Both the position numbers and the translations under genes were made by a program. Positions 17,749 through 27,371 of a stretch of 64,000 bases of DNA are shown piece by piece; the stretch's first letter is position 1, and each line of letters begins with the position of its first letter. Location: contig CAVVMR010000014.1 in assembly GCA_963749515.1 (NCBI GenBank), positions 180,915 to 244,914 on the forward strand, read 5' to 3'. Source of the DNA: Gaiellasilicea sp963749515 (GTDB lineage Bacteria; Actinomycetota; Thermoleophilia; Gaiellales; Gaiellaceae). The notes under the pieces are model-generated. The model did no database searches. It was not told where the DNA came from and worked only from the letters and a program-made list of their open reading frames with translations.

Positions 17749-18294
17749 CTACAGCCGGTACGACCGGTCGGTCGTCCAGTGCACCCTCGGAATCATGTCC
17801 TCGGGCGGGTCGCCCTTCGCGACGAGCCACCCGAACGAGACGCGGACGAAGGCGCCGTCGGCGAGCGAGCCCGGCGCCGACATGGTCGTGCGCCACGTCC
17901 GGTTCGGCGCCAGCACGTCGGGCGGAGCAGGGTCGAACCGGGCCGCGAGGCGCGGCGGAGGGAGCCTGCCGTTCTTCGAGGCCTCCTCCAGCTGCGCGAG
18001 ATCGTCGTTGGCAAAGAGCGTCAGCCCGAAGGCGAGCGGCTCGGGAGCGGCACCGAGCTCGAAGGGGATGCGGGTCGAGTTCGTCACGGCGATGTCGGCC
18101 GACCAGCCCGTCTTCGTCACCTCGAGCGTATGGACGACGAAGATGAGCCGCTCGCCCAGGCCCGGGTAGCTCTCGCGCCAGTCGAGCTCGGCCCGCTGTG
18201 GCTCGGCTGCGCGGTTGGTCCTCAGCGACTCCAGCTCCGGGCTGCCGCAGCCTGCGAGCAGCAGTACGGCGGCGAGAAACAGTGGCGCCCGCAT
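17749..18294 (-). CDS. Predicted lipoprotein of unknown function
   Basis: 181 residues. A signal sequence with lipobox LLAGC ends at Cys 16, so the mature protein should be lipid-anchored. The rest looks like a single beta-sandwich (TLEVTKTGWSADIAVTNSTRIPFEL, then LAPNRTWRTTMSAPG), the pattern of extracytoplasmic DUF4352-like domains. No enzyme motif is seen. TAGATT (18306-18301) six bases before the ATG suggests a leaderless message. It is divergent from sucC. Confidence 0.7.
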   Translation of the reverse strand: MRAPLFLAAVLLLAGCGSPELESLRTNRAAEPQRAELDWRESYPGLGERLIFVVHTLEVTKTGWSADIAVTNSTRIPFELGAAPEPLAFGLTLFANDDLAQLEEASKNGRLPPPRLAARFDPAPPDVLAPNRTWRTTMSAPGSLADGAFVRVSFGWLVAKGDPPEDMIPRVHWTTDRSYRL

Positions 18295-18300
18295 TGCCTC

Positions 18301-18318
18301 AATCTACGCAGCTAGAGT
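18301..18318. promoter_or_regulatory. Divergent -10 boxes between lipoprotein gene and sucC
   Basis: TAGATT reads leftward at 18306-18301 and TAGAGT rightward at 18313-18318. Both sit six to ten bases from the start codons in a 34-base spacer. Confidence 0.55.
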
Positions 18319-18328
18319 CCCGGTCGCT

Positions 18329-19471
18329 TTGGACCTCTACGAGTATCAGGGCAAGCAGCTCTTCAAGCGCTTCGGCATCCCCGTCTCGGAGGGACGGGCG
18401 GCGACGACGCCCGAGGAGGCTCGCGCGGCGGCGGAGGAGATCGGCGGCCAGGTCGTCGTGAAGGCGCAGGTGCTGACGGGCGGCCGCGGCAAGGCGGGCG
18501 GGATCAAGCTCGCAGACGACCCTGCGGACGCGGGCGAGAAGGCGAAGGAGATCCTCGGCCTCGACATTCGCGGGCACATCGTGCGCACGCTCTGGATCGA
18601 GAGCGCCTCGGAGATCGAGAAGGAGTACTACCTCTCGATCACGTTCGACCGGGGCGTGAAGAAGGCGCTCCTGATGTTCACCACGCAGGGTGGGATGGAC
18701 ATCGAGGAGGTCGCCGAGAAGGATCCCGACGCACTCGTGCGGCTGCACGTCGACCCGCTCGAGGGCTTCCAGCCCTGGCAGGCCCGCCGCCTGATCTACG
18801 GCGCGGGCGTCGAGGACAAGAGCGAGCAGAAGCAGATCGCCGCCATCGTCGGGAAGCTCTACGACGCCTTCGTCGGCTGCGACGCGATGCTCTGCGAGGT
18901 CAATCCGCTGATCGTCACGCCCGAGGGCGAGGTGAAGGCGCTCGACTCGAAGTTCACCGTCGACGACAACGCGCTCTACAAGCATCCGGACATCGCGGAG
19001 ATGCGGGACGTGAGCGCGGCCGACCCCCTCGAGGCGCTGGCGCGCGAGAAGGACGTCACGTACGTGAAGCTCGACGGCGAGGTCGGGATCCTCGGCAACG
19101 GCGCCGGGCTCGTCATGTCGACGCTCGACGTGATCGCGCTCGCGGGCGGCAGGCCGGCGAACTTCTGCGACCTCGGTGGCGGAGGCGACGCGGAAGGCGT
19201 CGTCGAAGCGCTCGAGGTGATCCTGCAGGACCCGCAGGTGAAGTCGATCCTCTTCAACATCTTCGGCGGCATCACCCGCTGCGACGAGGTGGCGCGAGGC
19301 ATCCTCGCCGCGCTCGAGCGGATGACGATCGAGCAGCCGATCGTCGTTCGCCTCGACGGCACCAACGCCGAGGAAGGGCGGAAGGTATTGGCCGATGCCG
19401 CGCCGCCGAACCTCTACGTCGAGCCGACGATGCTGGAAGCGGCCCGCAAAGCAGTGGAGCTCTCGAAGTGA
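18329..19471 (+). CDS. sucC: Succinate-CoA ligase (ADP-forming) beta subunit
   Basis: 380 residues from TTG 18329. It makes succinate and ATP/GTP from succinyl-CoA with SucD. The start MDLYEYQGKQLFKRFGIPV is the invariant family N-terminus, so TTG is preferred over longer frames. The ATP-grasp domain has VVVKAQVLTGGRGKAGGIKL, and later NPLIVTPEGEVKALDSKFTVDDNA. The C-terminal ligase domain has NIFGGITRCDEVARGI. The -10 box TAGAGT is ten bases upstream. The stop overlaps the next gene (GTGA). Confidence 0.95.
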   Translation: MDLYEYQGKQLFKRFGIPVSEGRAATTPEEARAAAEEIGGQVVVKAQVLTGGRGKAGGIKLADDPADAGEKAKEILGLDIRGHIVRTLWIESASEIEKEYYLSITFDRGVKKALLMFTTQGGMDIEEVAEKDPDALVRLHVDPLEGFQPWQARRLIYGAGVEDKSEQKQIAAIVGKLYDAFVGCDAMLCEVNPLIVTPEGEVKALDSKFTVDDNALYKHPDIAEMRDVSAADPLEALAREKDVTYVKLDGEVGILGNGAGLVMSTLDVIALAGGRPANFCDLGGGGDAEGVVEALEVILQDPQVKSILFNIFGGITRCDEVARGILAALERMTIEQPIVVRLDGTNAEEGRKVLADAAPPNLYVEPTMLEAARKAVELSK

Positions 19472-20106
19472 GCGACTGGTCGTCACGCGCAGAGGCGTAC
19501 CGGAACGCCCCCGAGCAGCGGGAGGGCGACGACCTCGACCTGATCGTCAGCTGGGCCGAGGGCTCGCAGACGGCGCTCGACGTGGCGACCGGCGGCGGGC
19601 ACGTTGCGCGCAGGCTGCGCGAGGCCGGGCTGCAGGTGGTGAGCGCCGATCCGGCGCCGGGAATGCAGCCGGACGTCATCTGCCGCGCGGAGCATCTGCC
19701 GTTCGCGGACGGTGCTTTCGACTTCGTCGTCTCGCGCATCGCACCGCACCACTTCGACGACATCGCAGCGGCGGTGACGGAGATGGCGCGCGTCAGCAAC
19801 GACCTCGTCGTGATCGAGGACACGCTTTACGTGAGCGAGCACGTCGAGGCGGCCGAGAAGCTCCACGATCCGACGCACGTCCGCTCGTACACCGAGGACG
19901 AGTGGCGCTCGCTGCTCGAGGCCGCGCGACTGGAGGTCGAGCAGGTCGAGTCGTTCGAGAAGCGGCGCTCGCTGGAGGACTGGTTCTCGCGCTCGGAGAC
20001 GCCAGACGAGGACCGGCCGCTCATCAAGGAGCTGCTCGCCGACCAGATCGAAGGCGACGAGTACGTGGACACCAAGCTCGTCCTGAAGGCAAGGAAGGCG
20101 GAGTAG
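19468..20106 (+). CDS. Class I SAM-dependent methyltransferase between sucC and sucD
   Basis: 212 residues. SAM-binding motif I is ALDVATGGGHVARRL, followed by SADPAPGM, CRAEHLPFADGAFDFVVSRIAPHHF and VSNDLVVIEDTLY. This is the UbiE/COQ5-like methyltransferase type, substrate unknown. Its GTG overlaps the sucC stop and its stop shares a base with the sucD start, so the three genes are translated as one coupled unit. Finding it between the two ligase subunits is unusual; the chemistry may be unrelated. Confidence 0.87.
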   Translation: MSDWSSRAEAYRNAPEQREGDDLDLIVSWAEGSQTALDVATGGGHVARRLREAGLQVVSADPAPGMQPDVICRAEHLPFADGAFDFVVSRIAPHHFDDIAAAVTEMARVSNDLVVIEDTLYVSEHVEAAEKLHDPTHVRSYTEDEWRSLLEAARLEVEQVESFEKRRSLEDWFSRSETPDEDRPLIKELLADQIEGDEYVDTKLVLKARKAE

Positions 20107-20978
20107 TGGCGATCATCGTCGACAAGGACACGAAGCTCGTCGTCCAGGGCCTGACCGGGTCCGAGGGCTCGTTCCACGGGCTCCGGAACAAGCGCTATGG
20201 CACGCAGGTCGTCGCCGGCGTCACACCCGGCAAGGGCGGCCAGGACGTCGAGGGGGTCCCGGTCTTCGACACCGTCGCGGACGCGGTCGCCGCCACCGGC
20301 GCGAACACGACGATGGTCTTCGTGCCCGCCCCGTTCGCCGCCGACGCGATCTACGAGGCGGTCGACGCCGGCATCGGCACCGTGATCTGCATCGCCGAGG
20401 GCCTGCCAGCGCACGAGATGCTGCGGATCTACTCCTACATCCGGCCGAAGGGCGTGACGATGCTCGGCCCGAACTGCCCGGGTGCGCTCTCGCCGGGCAA
20501 AGCGAACGTCGGGATCATCCCCGCCGAGATCTTCACCGAGGGGAACATCGGCCTCGTCTCGCGCTCGGGCACGCTGACCTACCAGATCGGCCACGAGCTG
20601 ACGCAGATGGGGCTCGGCAACTCGACGATCGTCGGAATCGGCGGCGACCCGATCGTCGGCTCCTCGTTCATCGACGTGCTCGAGAAGTTTCAGGCCGACC
20701 CGCAGACCGAGTACGTCGTGATGGTCGGCGAGATCGGCGGCGACGAGGAGGAGAAGGCGGCCGCGTTCATCGAGGCCAACGTGACGAAGCCGGTCGTGGC
20801 CTACATCGCCGGCTTCACGGCGCCTCCCGGCAAGACGATGGGCCACGCCGGCGCGATCATCTCCGGCTCGTCCGGCACCGCGCAGGGCAAGAAGGAGGCG
20901 CTGGAGGCGAAGGGCATCCGCGTCGGCACCTCACCCACCGAGGTGGCGCAGTTCGCCGCCGAGGTCGCGCGGGCCTGA
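20106..20978 (+). CDS. sucD: Succinate-CoA ligase alpha subunit
   Basis: 290 residues, normal length. The CoA-binding domain has QGLTGSEGSFH, GVTPGKGGQ and FVPAPFAADAI. The ligase domain has LGPNCPGALSPGK, SRSGTLTYQ and the phosphohistidine in KTMGHAGAIISG. GTG 20106 begins VAIIVDKDTKLVVQG, the usual start. The longer open frame upstream is a shadow of the methyltransferase gene. Confidence 0.95.
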   Translation: MAIIVDKDTKLVVQGLTGSEGSFHGLRNKRYGTQVVAGVTPGKGGQDVEGVPVFDTVADAVAATGANTTMVFVPAPFAADAIYEAVDAGIGTVICIAEGLPAHEMLRIYSYIRPKGVTMLGPNCPGALSPGKANVGIIPAEIFTEGNIGLVSRSGTLTYQIGHELTQMGLGNSTIVGIGGDPIVGSSFIDVLEKFQADPQTEYVVMVGEIGGDEEEKAAAFIEANVTKPVVAYIAGFTAPPGKTMGHAGAIISGSSGTAQGKKEALEAKGIRVGTSPTEVAQFAAEVARA

Positions 20979-21018
20979 ACTCGACGTAGCGACCCTCGCC
21001 GCGCCTAGCATCGGGCGA

Positions 21019-21935
<917 letters not shown>

Positions 21936-21936
<1 letters not shown>

Positions 21937-23132
21937 TGCGCGCGTGGTCGCAAGGCACCCGGCTCGTCGCCGAGCGCGCGCTGCTCGAGAGCGTCAGGTC
22001 GCGGACGTTCAAGGTCGTGATGGGGCTGCTGCTCCTCGTCTCGGCAGCGGCCGTGATGCTGCCGCAGCTGCTGGGGGACGACGAGACGTCGTACACGCTC
22101 GCGACGGTCGGGGAAACGCCCGGCGCGCTCGTCGCCGGCCTCGACGCGGCCGCCACGTCGGGCGACTTCGGAGTCGACCTCGTCTCGCTGGCTGACGAGG
22201 AAGCGGTACGGCAAGCGGTCCGTGACGGCGACGCGACGGCCGGCCTCGCGAACGGCACGCTCTACAGCTCGGAGGACGGAGGCGCCACGTTCCCGGCGAT
22301 CGTCTCCCAGACCGTCGTCACGCTCGAGGTCGCCGACCGGTTGGAGGAGGCGGGACTGACGCCCCGGCAGATCGAGCAGATCCGGTCGGTCGAGCCGCCG
22401 GCGCAGGTGGAGGTCGGTGACGAGGACGAAAGCCGCGCAGGCATCGGCTTCGCGGTGGGGGTCGTGCTGTACATGGCGCTGACGTTCGCCGGCTCCGCGA
22501 TCGCGACCACGATCGGGATGGAGAAGTCGACGCGTATCTCCGAGGTGCTGCTCGCGGTCCTCCGGCCGAGCCAGGTGCTGGTCGGCAACGTGCTCGCCGT
22601 CGGCGCCGTCACGCTCGTCCAGCTGGTCGTGCTCGCGGCTCCCCTTGCCGTCGCAGTCCAGGTGACGGACGACATCGGGCTCCCCCCGCTTGCCGGTGCC
22701 GACCTCTCGCTTGCCCTCGTGTGGTTCGTGCTCGGCTTCGCCCTCTACGCGTTCGTGTTCGCCGCGGCCGCTGCGCTCGTGAACAAGATCACCGAGGTGA
22801 CGTCTGCGATCACTCCGGTGACGACGACGCTGCTCGCCGCATATCTGCTGGGCATCTTCGTGGCCACGGATGATCCGAACAGCGTCTGGAGCGTCGCTCT
22901 GTCGCTGTTCCCGCTCACCGCCCCGCTCACGATGCCGGTCAGGTGGGCGTCGGGTGAGGTTCCGGCCTGGCAGCTCGTGCTCGCGATGGTCCTGACTGCG
23001 GCGACGGCGATGCTGCTCGTCCGCATCGCGTCCACGATCTACCGGCGTGCACTGCTCGTCACTGGGCGTCGCGTGAGACTGAGGGAGGTCGTCGGCCGGC
23101 GAGACGCCGCTAGACCGACCAGCGCTCGCTGA
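21936..23132 (+). CDS. ABC-2 type permease (NatB-like)
   Basis: 398 residues from ATG 21936. One N-terminal membrane helix (VVMGLLLLVSAAAVMLPQLL) is followed by a large extracytoplasmic domain (about residues 45-165), then five to six C-terminal helices. GMEKSTRISEVLLAVLRPSQVL is the conserved cytoplasmic loop of NatB/CcmB-like permeases. The substrate is unknown. Its 3' end overlaps the convergent ahcY end by 23 bases. Confidence 0.87.
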
Positions 23133-24352
23133 ACGCACGCTGCGTCTCCGTCGGCTCGCCCAGCTCGAGCCCGAGCGTCGCGAGCTTCGTCCTCGCGATC
23201 TCTCGGTCGAGCTCGTCCGGGAACCGATGCAGGCCGGGCTCCAGCCCACCGGCTGCCAGCAGGTGCGCCGCCAGCGCCTGGACGGAGAACGAGAGATCCA
23301 TGATCTCGACCGGGTGGCCGTCACCGCCCGCGACGTTCGTCTGGCGGCCCTCGGCGAGCACGTAGGCGCGGCGGCCGTCATCCGAGATCGTGCTCGGTGA
23401 CGCCGGGCCGCACCTCCTCGCCGGGGCCGAGCCAGTCGATGGCGACCTCGCGCTCGTGGTGGCCGCCGTTCGCGATCAGGACGCCGTCCTTCAGGTGCGC
23501 GAGCGCCTCGCGCGGAACGCAGTCGATCGCGCCCGTTGCCGAGATCAGCACGTCGGCGTCCGGCAGCGCGTCTTCGAGCCGCGTCACTCGATGGCCGTCC
23601 ATGTGCGCCTCGAGCGCGGCGACCGGGTCGATCTCGACGACGGTCACCCGCCCGCCTGCGCCCCGGGCAGCGCGCGCGAGGCCCTTCCCGACCCAGCCGT
23701 AGCCGACGATGCAGAACTCGCGGCCGGGGAAAGTGAGGTTGGTGAGCCGGTCGATGGCGGCGAGCGTCGACTGCCCGGTGCCGTAGCGATTGTCGAAGAG
23801 GTGCTTGCAGAGGGCGTCGTTGGCGGCGATCGCCGGGAAGGTGAGCTTGCCCGCCGTCTCCATCGCCCGCAGCCGCGCGACGCCGGTGGTCGTCTCCTCG
23901 GTCACGCCGCGGAGCCCTGCTGCGAGCTCCGGCCGGTGCTCGACGATCCGCGCCGTCAGCTCTGCGCCGTCGTCGACGACGATCTCCGGCCGTGTGTCGG
24001 CAACGGCGAGCAGGTCTGCGTCGAACTGCTCGCGCGAGGCGCCGTGCGTCGCATGCACCTCGATCCCGCGCGCGACGAGCGCGGCGCAGATCGCGTCCTG
24101 CGTGGAGCCGGGGTTCGAGCCGGAGGCGACCACCTCTGCGCCCGCCTCGGCGAGCAGCGTCGCCAGGTAGGCGGTCTTCGCCTCCAGGTGCACGACGACC
24201 GCGACGCGCCTTCCGGTGAGCGCTCCGTCGGCGAGGCGCTCACGCGCGAGCCGGTTCAGGACGGGCGAGTGCCTCGCAACCCACCGGATCCGCTGCTCGC
24301 CTGCGGCGGCGAGCGACGGATCGGCGATATTGGAACGGGCCGCGGCGTCCAC
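23110..24352 (-). pseudogene. ahcY: Adenosylhomocysteinase, single-base frameshift near the 3' end
   Basis: The enzyme splits S-adenosylhomocysteine into adenosine and homocysteine. From GTG 24352 the frame carries LEAKTAYL, SNPGSTQD, EETTTGV, NDALCKHLFDNRYGTGQS and the NAD-binding GYGWVGKG, but stops at TGA 23378 after VTEHDLG. The missing C-terminus lies one frame away: DDGRRAYVLAEGRQTN, GHPVEIMDLSFSVQA, to TAG 23110. Dropping one G from CTCGGATGAC near 23380 gives one 413-residue protein of normal length. TAGATT (24364-24359) is six bases before GTG. The rest is well conserved, so a sequence error is as likely as real loss. Confidence 0.85.
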
Positions 24353-24384
24353 GGCGCGAATCTATCCAAGTACCGGGCTGGTGC

Positions 24385-25575
24385 TTAGATCTTGCGGCGG
24401 GGGCGCGCCGGGCCCCACTTGGAGTTGCGGCGCTTCGAGGCGTAGACGAGCCGCGGCGGGGCGACGGTCATGCCCTCGCTCTTGAACTGCTCGGTGTGCC
24501 CGAGCATCCGCGCGACGTGGCTGACCTCGGCCTGCTGCTCGGGGAGCACGAGCGTCACGCCGATCCCGTTCTTGCCCGCGCGGCCGGTGCGGCCGATGCG
24601 GTGGATGTAGGCGGTGTGCTCCTCCGGCGGATCGAAGTTGATCACGTGCGTGATGTCCTCGAGGTCGAGTCCGCGGGCGGCGACGTCGGTGGCGACGAGC
24701 GTCTTCACCGTGCCCTGCTCGAAGCGCTTCAGGGCGCGCTCGCGCTGACTCTGGTTCATGTCGCCGTGCATCGCGACCGCGGTGACGTCGTGGCGGGCCA
24801 GCTTCTGAACGAGCCGGTCGGCGCCGCGCTTGGTGCGGACGAAGACGAGCACGAGGCCGCGCTCCTTCGCCAGCATGCCGGCGAGCGTCTCGACCTTGTT
24901 CTCGGCCGTCACCGGCACGAACTGGTGGTCGATCTCGCCCTGCTGCTGGTCGATCGTCAGCTCGGCCTCGAAGCGGGACGGGTTCGTCGTGTAGGCCCGC
25001 GCGAGCTCGCCGACCTGGCCGTCGAGCGTGGCGGAGAAGAACATCGTCTGCCGCCTCTTCGGCAGCCGGGCGACGATTCGGTCGACCTGAGGCTGGAAGC
25101 CCATGTCGAGCATCCGGTCGGCCTCGTCGAGGATCAGCATGCGGACGCCGTCGAGCGAGACGATCCTGCGCTCGATCAGATCCTGCAGGCGGCCCGGCGT
25201 GGCGACCAGGATGTGCGCGTCACGCGACGCCTTGGCCTGCGCCGAGATCGAGACGCCGCCGTAGACGGCAGCGACCCTGAGGTCGTGCGCCGGCGCGATC
25301 GTGCCGATCTCCGCCGTGACCTGAGCTGCAAGCTCGCGGGTGGGCACCAGCACGAGGCCGGACGGGCGCGCGTCGCTCGCGTCGAGCCGCTCGACGAGCG
25401 GCACGGCGAAGGCGAGCGTCTTGCCGGAGCCCGTGGGCGACTTCGCGAGGATGTCGCGGCCGGCGAGGGCATCGGGGAGCACGAGGCCCTGGATGCGGAA
25501 GGGAGCGAGGATGTCGCGCGAGGCGAGTGCCTCTGCAACGCGCGGCGACACACCCAGCTCGAGGAAAGACTGCAT
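24385..25575 (-). CDS. DEAD-box ATP-dependent RNA helicase
   Basis: 396 residues. Motifs in order: Q motif region FRIQGLVLPDAL, I SPTGSGKT, Ia PTRELA, II DEAD, III SAT, IV FVRTKRGADRL, V TDVAARGLD, VI HRIGRTGR. The short basic C-terminus (KRRNSKWGPARPRRK) likely aids RNA binding. The role would be RNA unwinding in decay or ribosome assembly. ATG 25575 starts MQSFLELGVS and has AAGGAG 12 bases upstream. ATG 25635 is an alternative; the longer frame to 26460 is antisense to the aminotransferase. Confidence 0.92.
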   Translation of the reverse strand: MQSFLELGVSPRVAEALASRDILAPFRIQGLVLPDALAGRDILAKSPTGSGKTLAFAVPLVERLDASDARPSGLVLVPTRELAAQVTAEIGTIAPAHDLRVAAVYGGVSISAQAKASRDAHILVATPGRLQDLIERRIVSLDGVRMLILDEADRMLDMGFQPQVDRIVARLPKRRQTMFFSATLDGQVGELARAYTTNPSRFEAELTIDQQQGEIDHQFVPVTAENKVETLAGMLAKERGLVLVFVRTKRGADRLVQKLARHDVTAVAMHGDMNQSQRERALKRFEQGTVKTLVATDVAARGLDLEDITHVINFDPPEEHTAYIHRIGRTGRAGKNGIGVTLVLPEQQAEVSHVARMLGHTEQFKSEGMTVAPPRLVYASKRRNSKWGPARPRRKI

Positions 25576-25718
25576 ATTCGGTTTCGACTCCTTCGTGTTC
25601 GGACGAGATCCGCCTGCCTCGCCCGCCTGTGCCATCACAGGGGAAACCGAAGAAGAACAAACCTCACTGGACGACACCACGCCGTCCGTACCCACAAAGT
25701 AGCAGCAGACCACCTCGT

Positions 25719-25724
25719 TAGGGT
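25719..25724 (+). promoter_or_regulatory. -10 box of the aminotransferase gene
   Basis: TAGGGT sits seven bases before ATG 25732, with no ribosome-binding site between; leaderless start predicted. Confidence 0.5.
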
Positions 25725-25731
25725 GTTCCGC

Positions 25732-26799
25732 ATGATCTCGTTCGCCCGTGGCGCGCCTGCGCCGGAGTGCCTCGACGCCGACCTGCTCGCCGACTGCGCG
25801 CGAGTCGCGATCGAGATCGATCCCTCGGTGCTGGCCTACGGCCCCGGCGGCGGCTACGCGCCGCTGCGCGAGTCGCTCGGTGCCCGCCACAGCGTCGATC
25901 CGGGCCGGGTGCTCGTCACGACAGGTGGGCTCCAGGGCTTCGTCTTCTACGCGGAGGAGCTCCTCGCGTCCCGGCCCGGCCGGGTGCTCGTCGAGGCGCC
26001 GACCTACGATCGCCCGCTGAAGATCCTCGCTCGTCTGGGAGCCGACGTCGTCGCCCTCCCGATGGACGACGAGGGTCTCGACCCGGACGCGCTTGCGCGC
26101 GAGCTCGAGGCCGGCGACACGAGCTTCGTCTACACGATCCCGACCTTCCAGAACCCGAGCGGGCGGACGCTCTCGACCGAGCGGCGCCGGCGCGTCGTCG
26201 AGCTCGCGGCGGCGCACGGCGTCCCCGTGCTCGAGGACGATCCGTACGGGCTCGTTCGCTACGAAGGCGATGCGCCGCCGTCGCTCTTCGACCTGGAGGG
26301 CGGCACGCTCGTCACCTATGCCTCCTCCTTCTCGAAGACCGTTGCGCCAGGCCTGCGTGTGGGTTGGTTCGTCGCGCCCGCCGAGCTCGCCGCCCGGATC
26401 GAGGCGCGCGCGGTGTCCACCTACATCTCGCCGCCGTTCCTGACCCAGGCGATCGTGCACGAGCTGATCGTCCGCGGCGCGTTCGAGCCCAACCTGGAGC
26501 GGATCCGCGGCCTGCTGAAGTCGCGGCGGGACGCGATGCTCGCCGCGCTCGAGCGTGAGCTCGACGGCGTGGCGACCTGGAGCCGGCCCGACGGCGGCTA
26601 CTTCCTCTGGGTCGACCTACCCGATGACGCGGAAGGGCTGCTCTCGCGGGCCGAGGCCGCCGGCGTTACCTTCGTCAAGGGCTCGGACTTCTTCCCCAAC
26701 GGTGGCGGCGAGCGGTCGGCCCGCCTCGCCTACAGCTACGCGTCGCCGTCGGAGATCGATTCAGGTGTCTCGACGCTCGCCTCGCTCTTGCGCGTCTGA
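25732..26799 (+). CDS. Class I/II PLP aminotransferase (LysN/MocR-domain-like)
   Basis: 355 residues. The fold is read from LAYGPGGGYAPLRESL, VTTGGLQGFVF, YTIPTFQNPSGRTLS and the PLP lysine in YASSFSKTVAPGLRVGW. These match 2-aminoadipate or branched-chain type aminotransferases of the LysN/MocR group. A MocR-type DNA-binding domain is absent. The amino donor and acceptor cannot be named. The 3' end overlaps the convergent LapA-like gene by 64 bases. Confidence 0.87.
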   Translation: MISFARGAPAPECLDADLLADCARVAIEIDPSVLAYGPGGGYAPLRESLGARHSVDPGRVLVTTGGLQGFVFYAEELLASRPGRVLVEAPTYDRPLKILARLGADVVALPMDDEGLDPDALARELEAGDTSFVYTIPTFQNPSGRTLSTERRRRVVELAAAHGVPVLEDDPYGLVRYEGDAPPSLFDLEGGTLVTYASSFSKTVAPGLRVGWFVAPAELAARIEARAVSTYISPPFLTQAIVHELIVRGAFEPNLERIRGLLKSRRDAMLAALERELDGVATWSRPDGGYFLWVDLPDDAEGLLSRAEAAGVTFVKGSDFFPNGGGERSARLAYSYASPSEIDSGVSTLASLLRV

Positions 26800-27047
26800 C
26801 GGCGGCGGTGCAGCTGCGAGAGCAGCACGCCGCCGACGAGCCCGGCGAGGAGGGAGAGCAGGATCACCCAGATCAGCGACGTCCTCGCTTCGGCGAAGAC
26901 GAAGTTGACGGATGCCTCCTCGTCGTTCCCCACGACGAACGCGATCAGGTAGGCGCCGATCAGGATCAGCACCCCGAGCGTGGTCCACAGGCGTGGCTGC
27001 CAGCTGCGGTCGAACTCGTCGCGCGGCGACTCGCGGGGCGACTCCAT
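26736..27047 (-). CDS. LapA-domain small membrane protein
   Basis: 103 residues from ATG 27047. Two helices, TLGVLILIGAYLIAFVVGN and ARTSLIWVILLSLLAGLVGGVLL, flank NDEEASVNFVFAE, the LapA/DUF1049 pattern. A short basic cytosolic tail follows. TAGAGT (27061-27056) lies eight bases upstream. LapA-type proteins act in the envelope; the exact role is not known. Confidence 0.8.
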   Translation of the reverse strand: MESPRESPRDEFDRSWQPRLWTTLGVLILIGAYLIAFVVGNDEEASVNFVFAEARTSLIWVILLSLLAGLVGGVLLSQLHRRRQTRKSEASVETPESISDGDA

Positions 27048-27058
27048 GGCTGCAGACT

Positions 27059-27238
27059 CTACGCTGCGGCGAAGCTCGGCGCGTGCGTCGGCAGCGGGAC
27101 GAGGCGTGGCTGCCGCGGCGGCTCGAGTGCGCCCTTGGCGAGGCGGTGCGTTGGGCACGGAGTGTCGCCTGGAAGGGCGCACAACCCCGCCTGCCTGAAG
27201 TAGCAATTTGCACAGCTTGCTTTAACGGATTTGTCCAT
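27059..27238 (-). CDS. 59-residue Cys-rich small protein
   Basis: ATG 27238 follows a purine-rich AGAGGGG. MDKSVKASCANCYFR and LCALPGDTPCPTHR supply four Cys (CxxC, C, C) and a His, fit for a zinc or iron-sulfur site. The C-terminus is Pro-rich. It ends 12 bases before the LapA-like start on the same strand. Function is unknown. Confidence 0.6.
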   Translation of the reverse strand: MDKSVKASCANCYFRQAGLCALPGDTPCPTHRLAKGALEPPRQPRLVPLPTHAPSFAAA

Positions 27239-27371
27239 TTCCCCTCTTGCTAGAGTCCCTACCGCTGGGACAGGTGGCACTATGGCGATCTCGGCCGGAC
27301 GCGGCAATCCCCCCTTTGAGAAAATCGGTGCAATTTCCGGAGCTTTCAATCCCGGAGAAACTTGCTGCTAA

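Noticed and set aside
24496..25731. Long in-frame N-terminal extension of the aminotransferase
   Set aside because: It is antisense to the DEAD-box helicase; the aminotransferase starts cleanly at 25732 after a -10 box.
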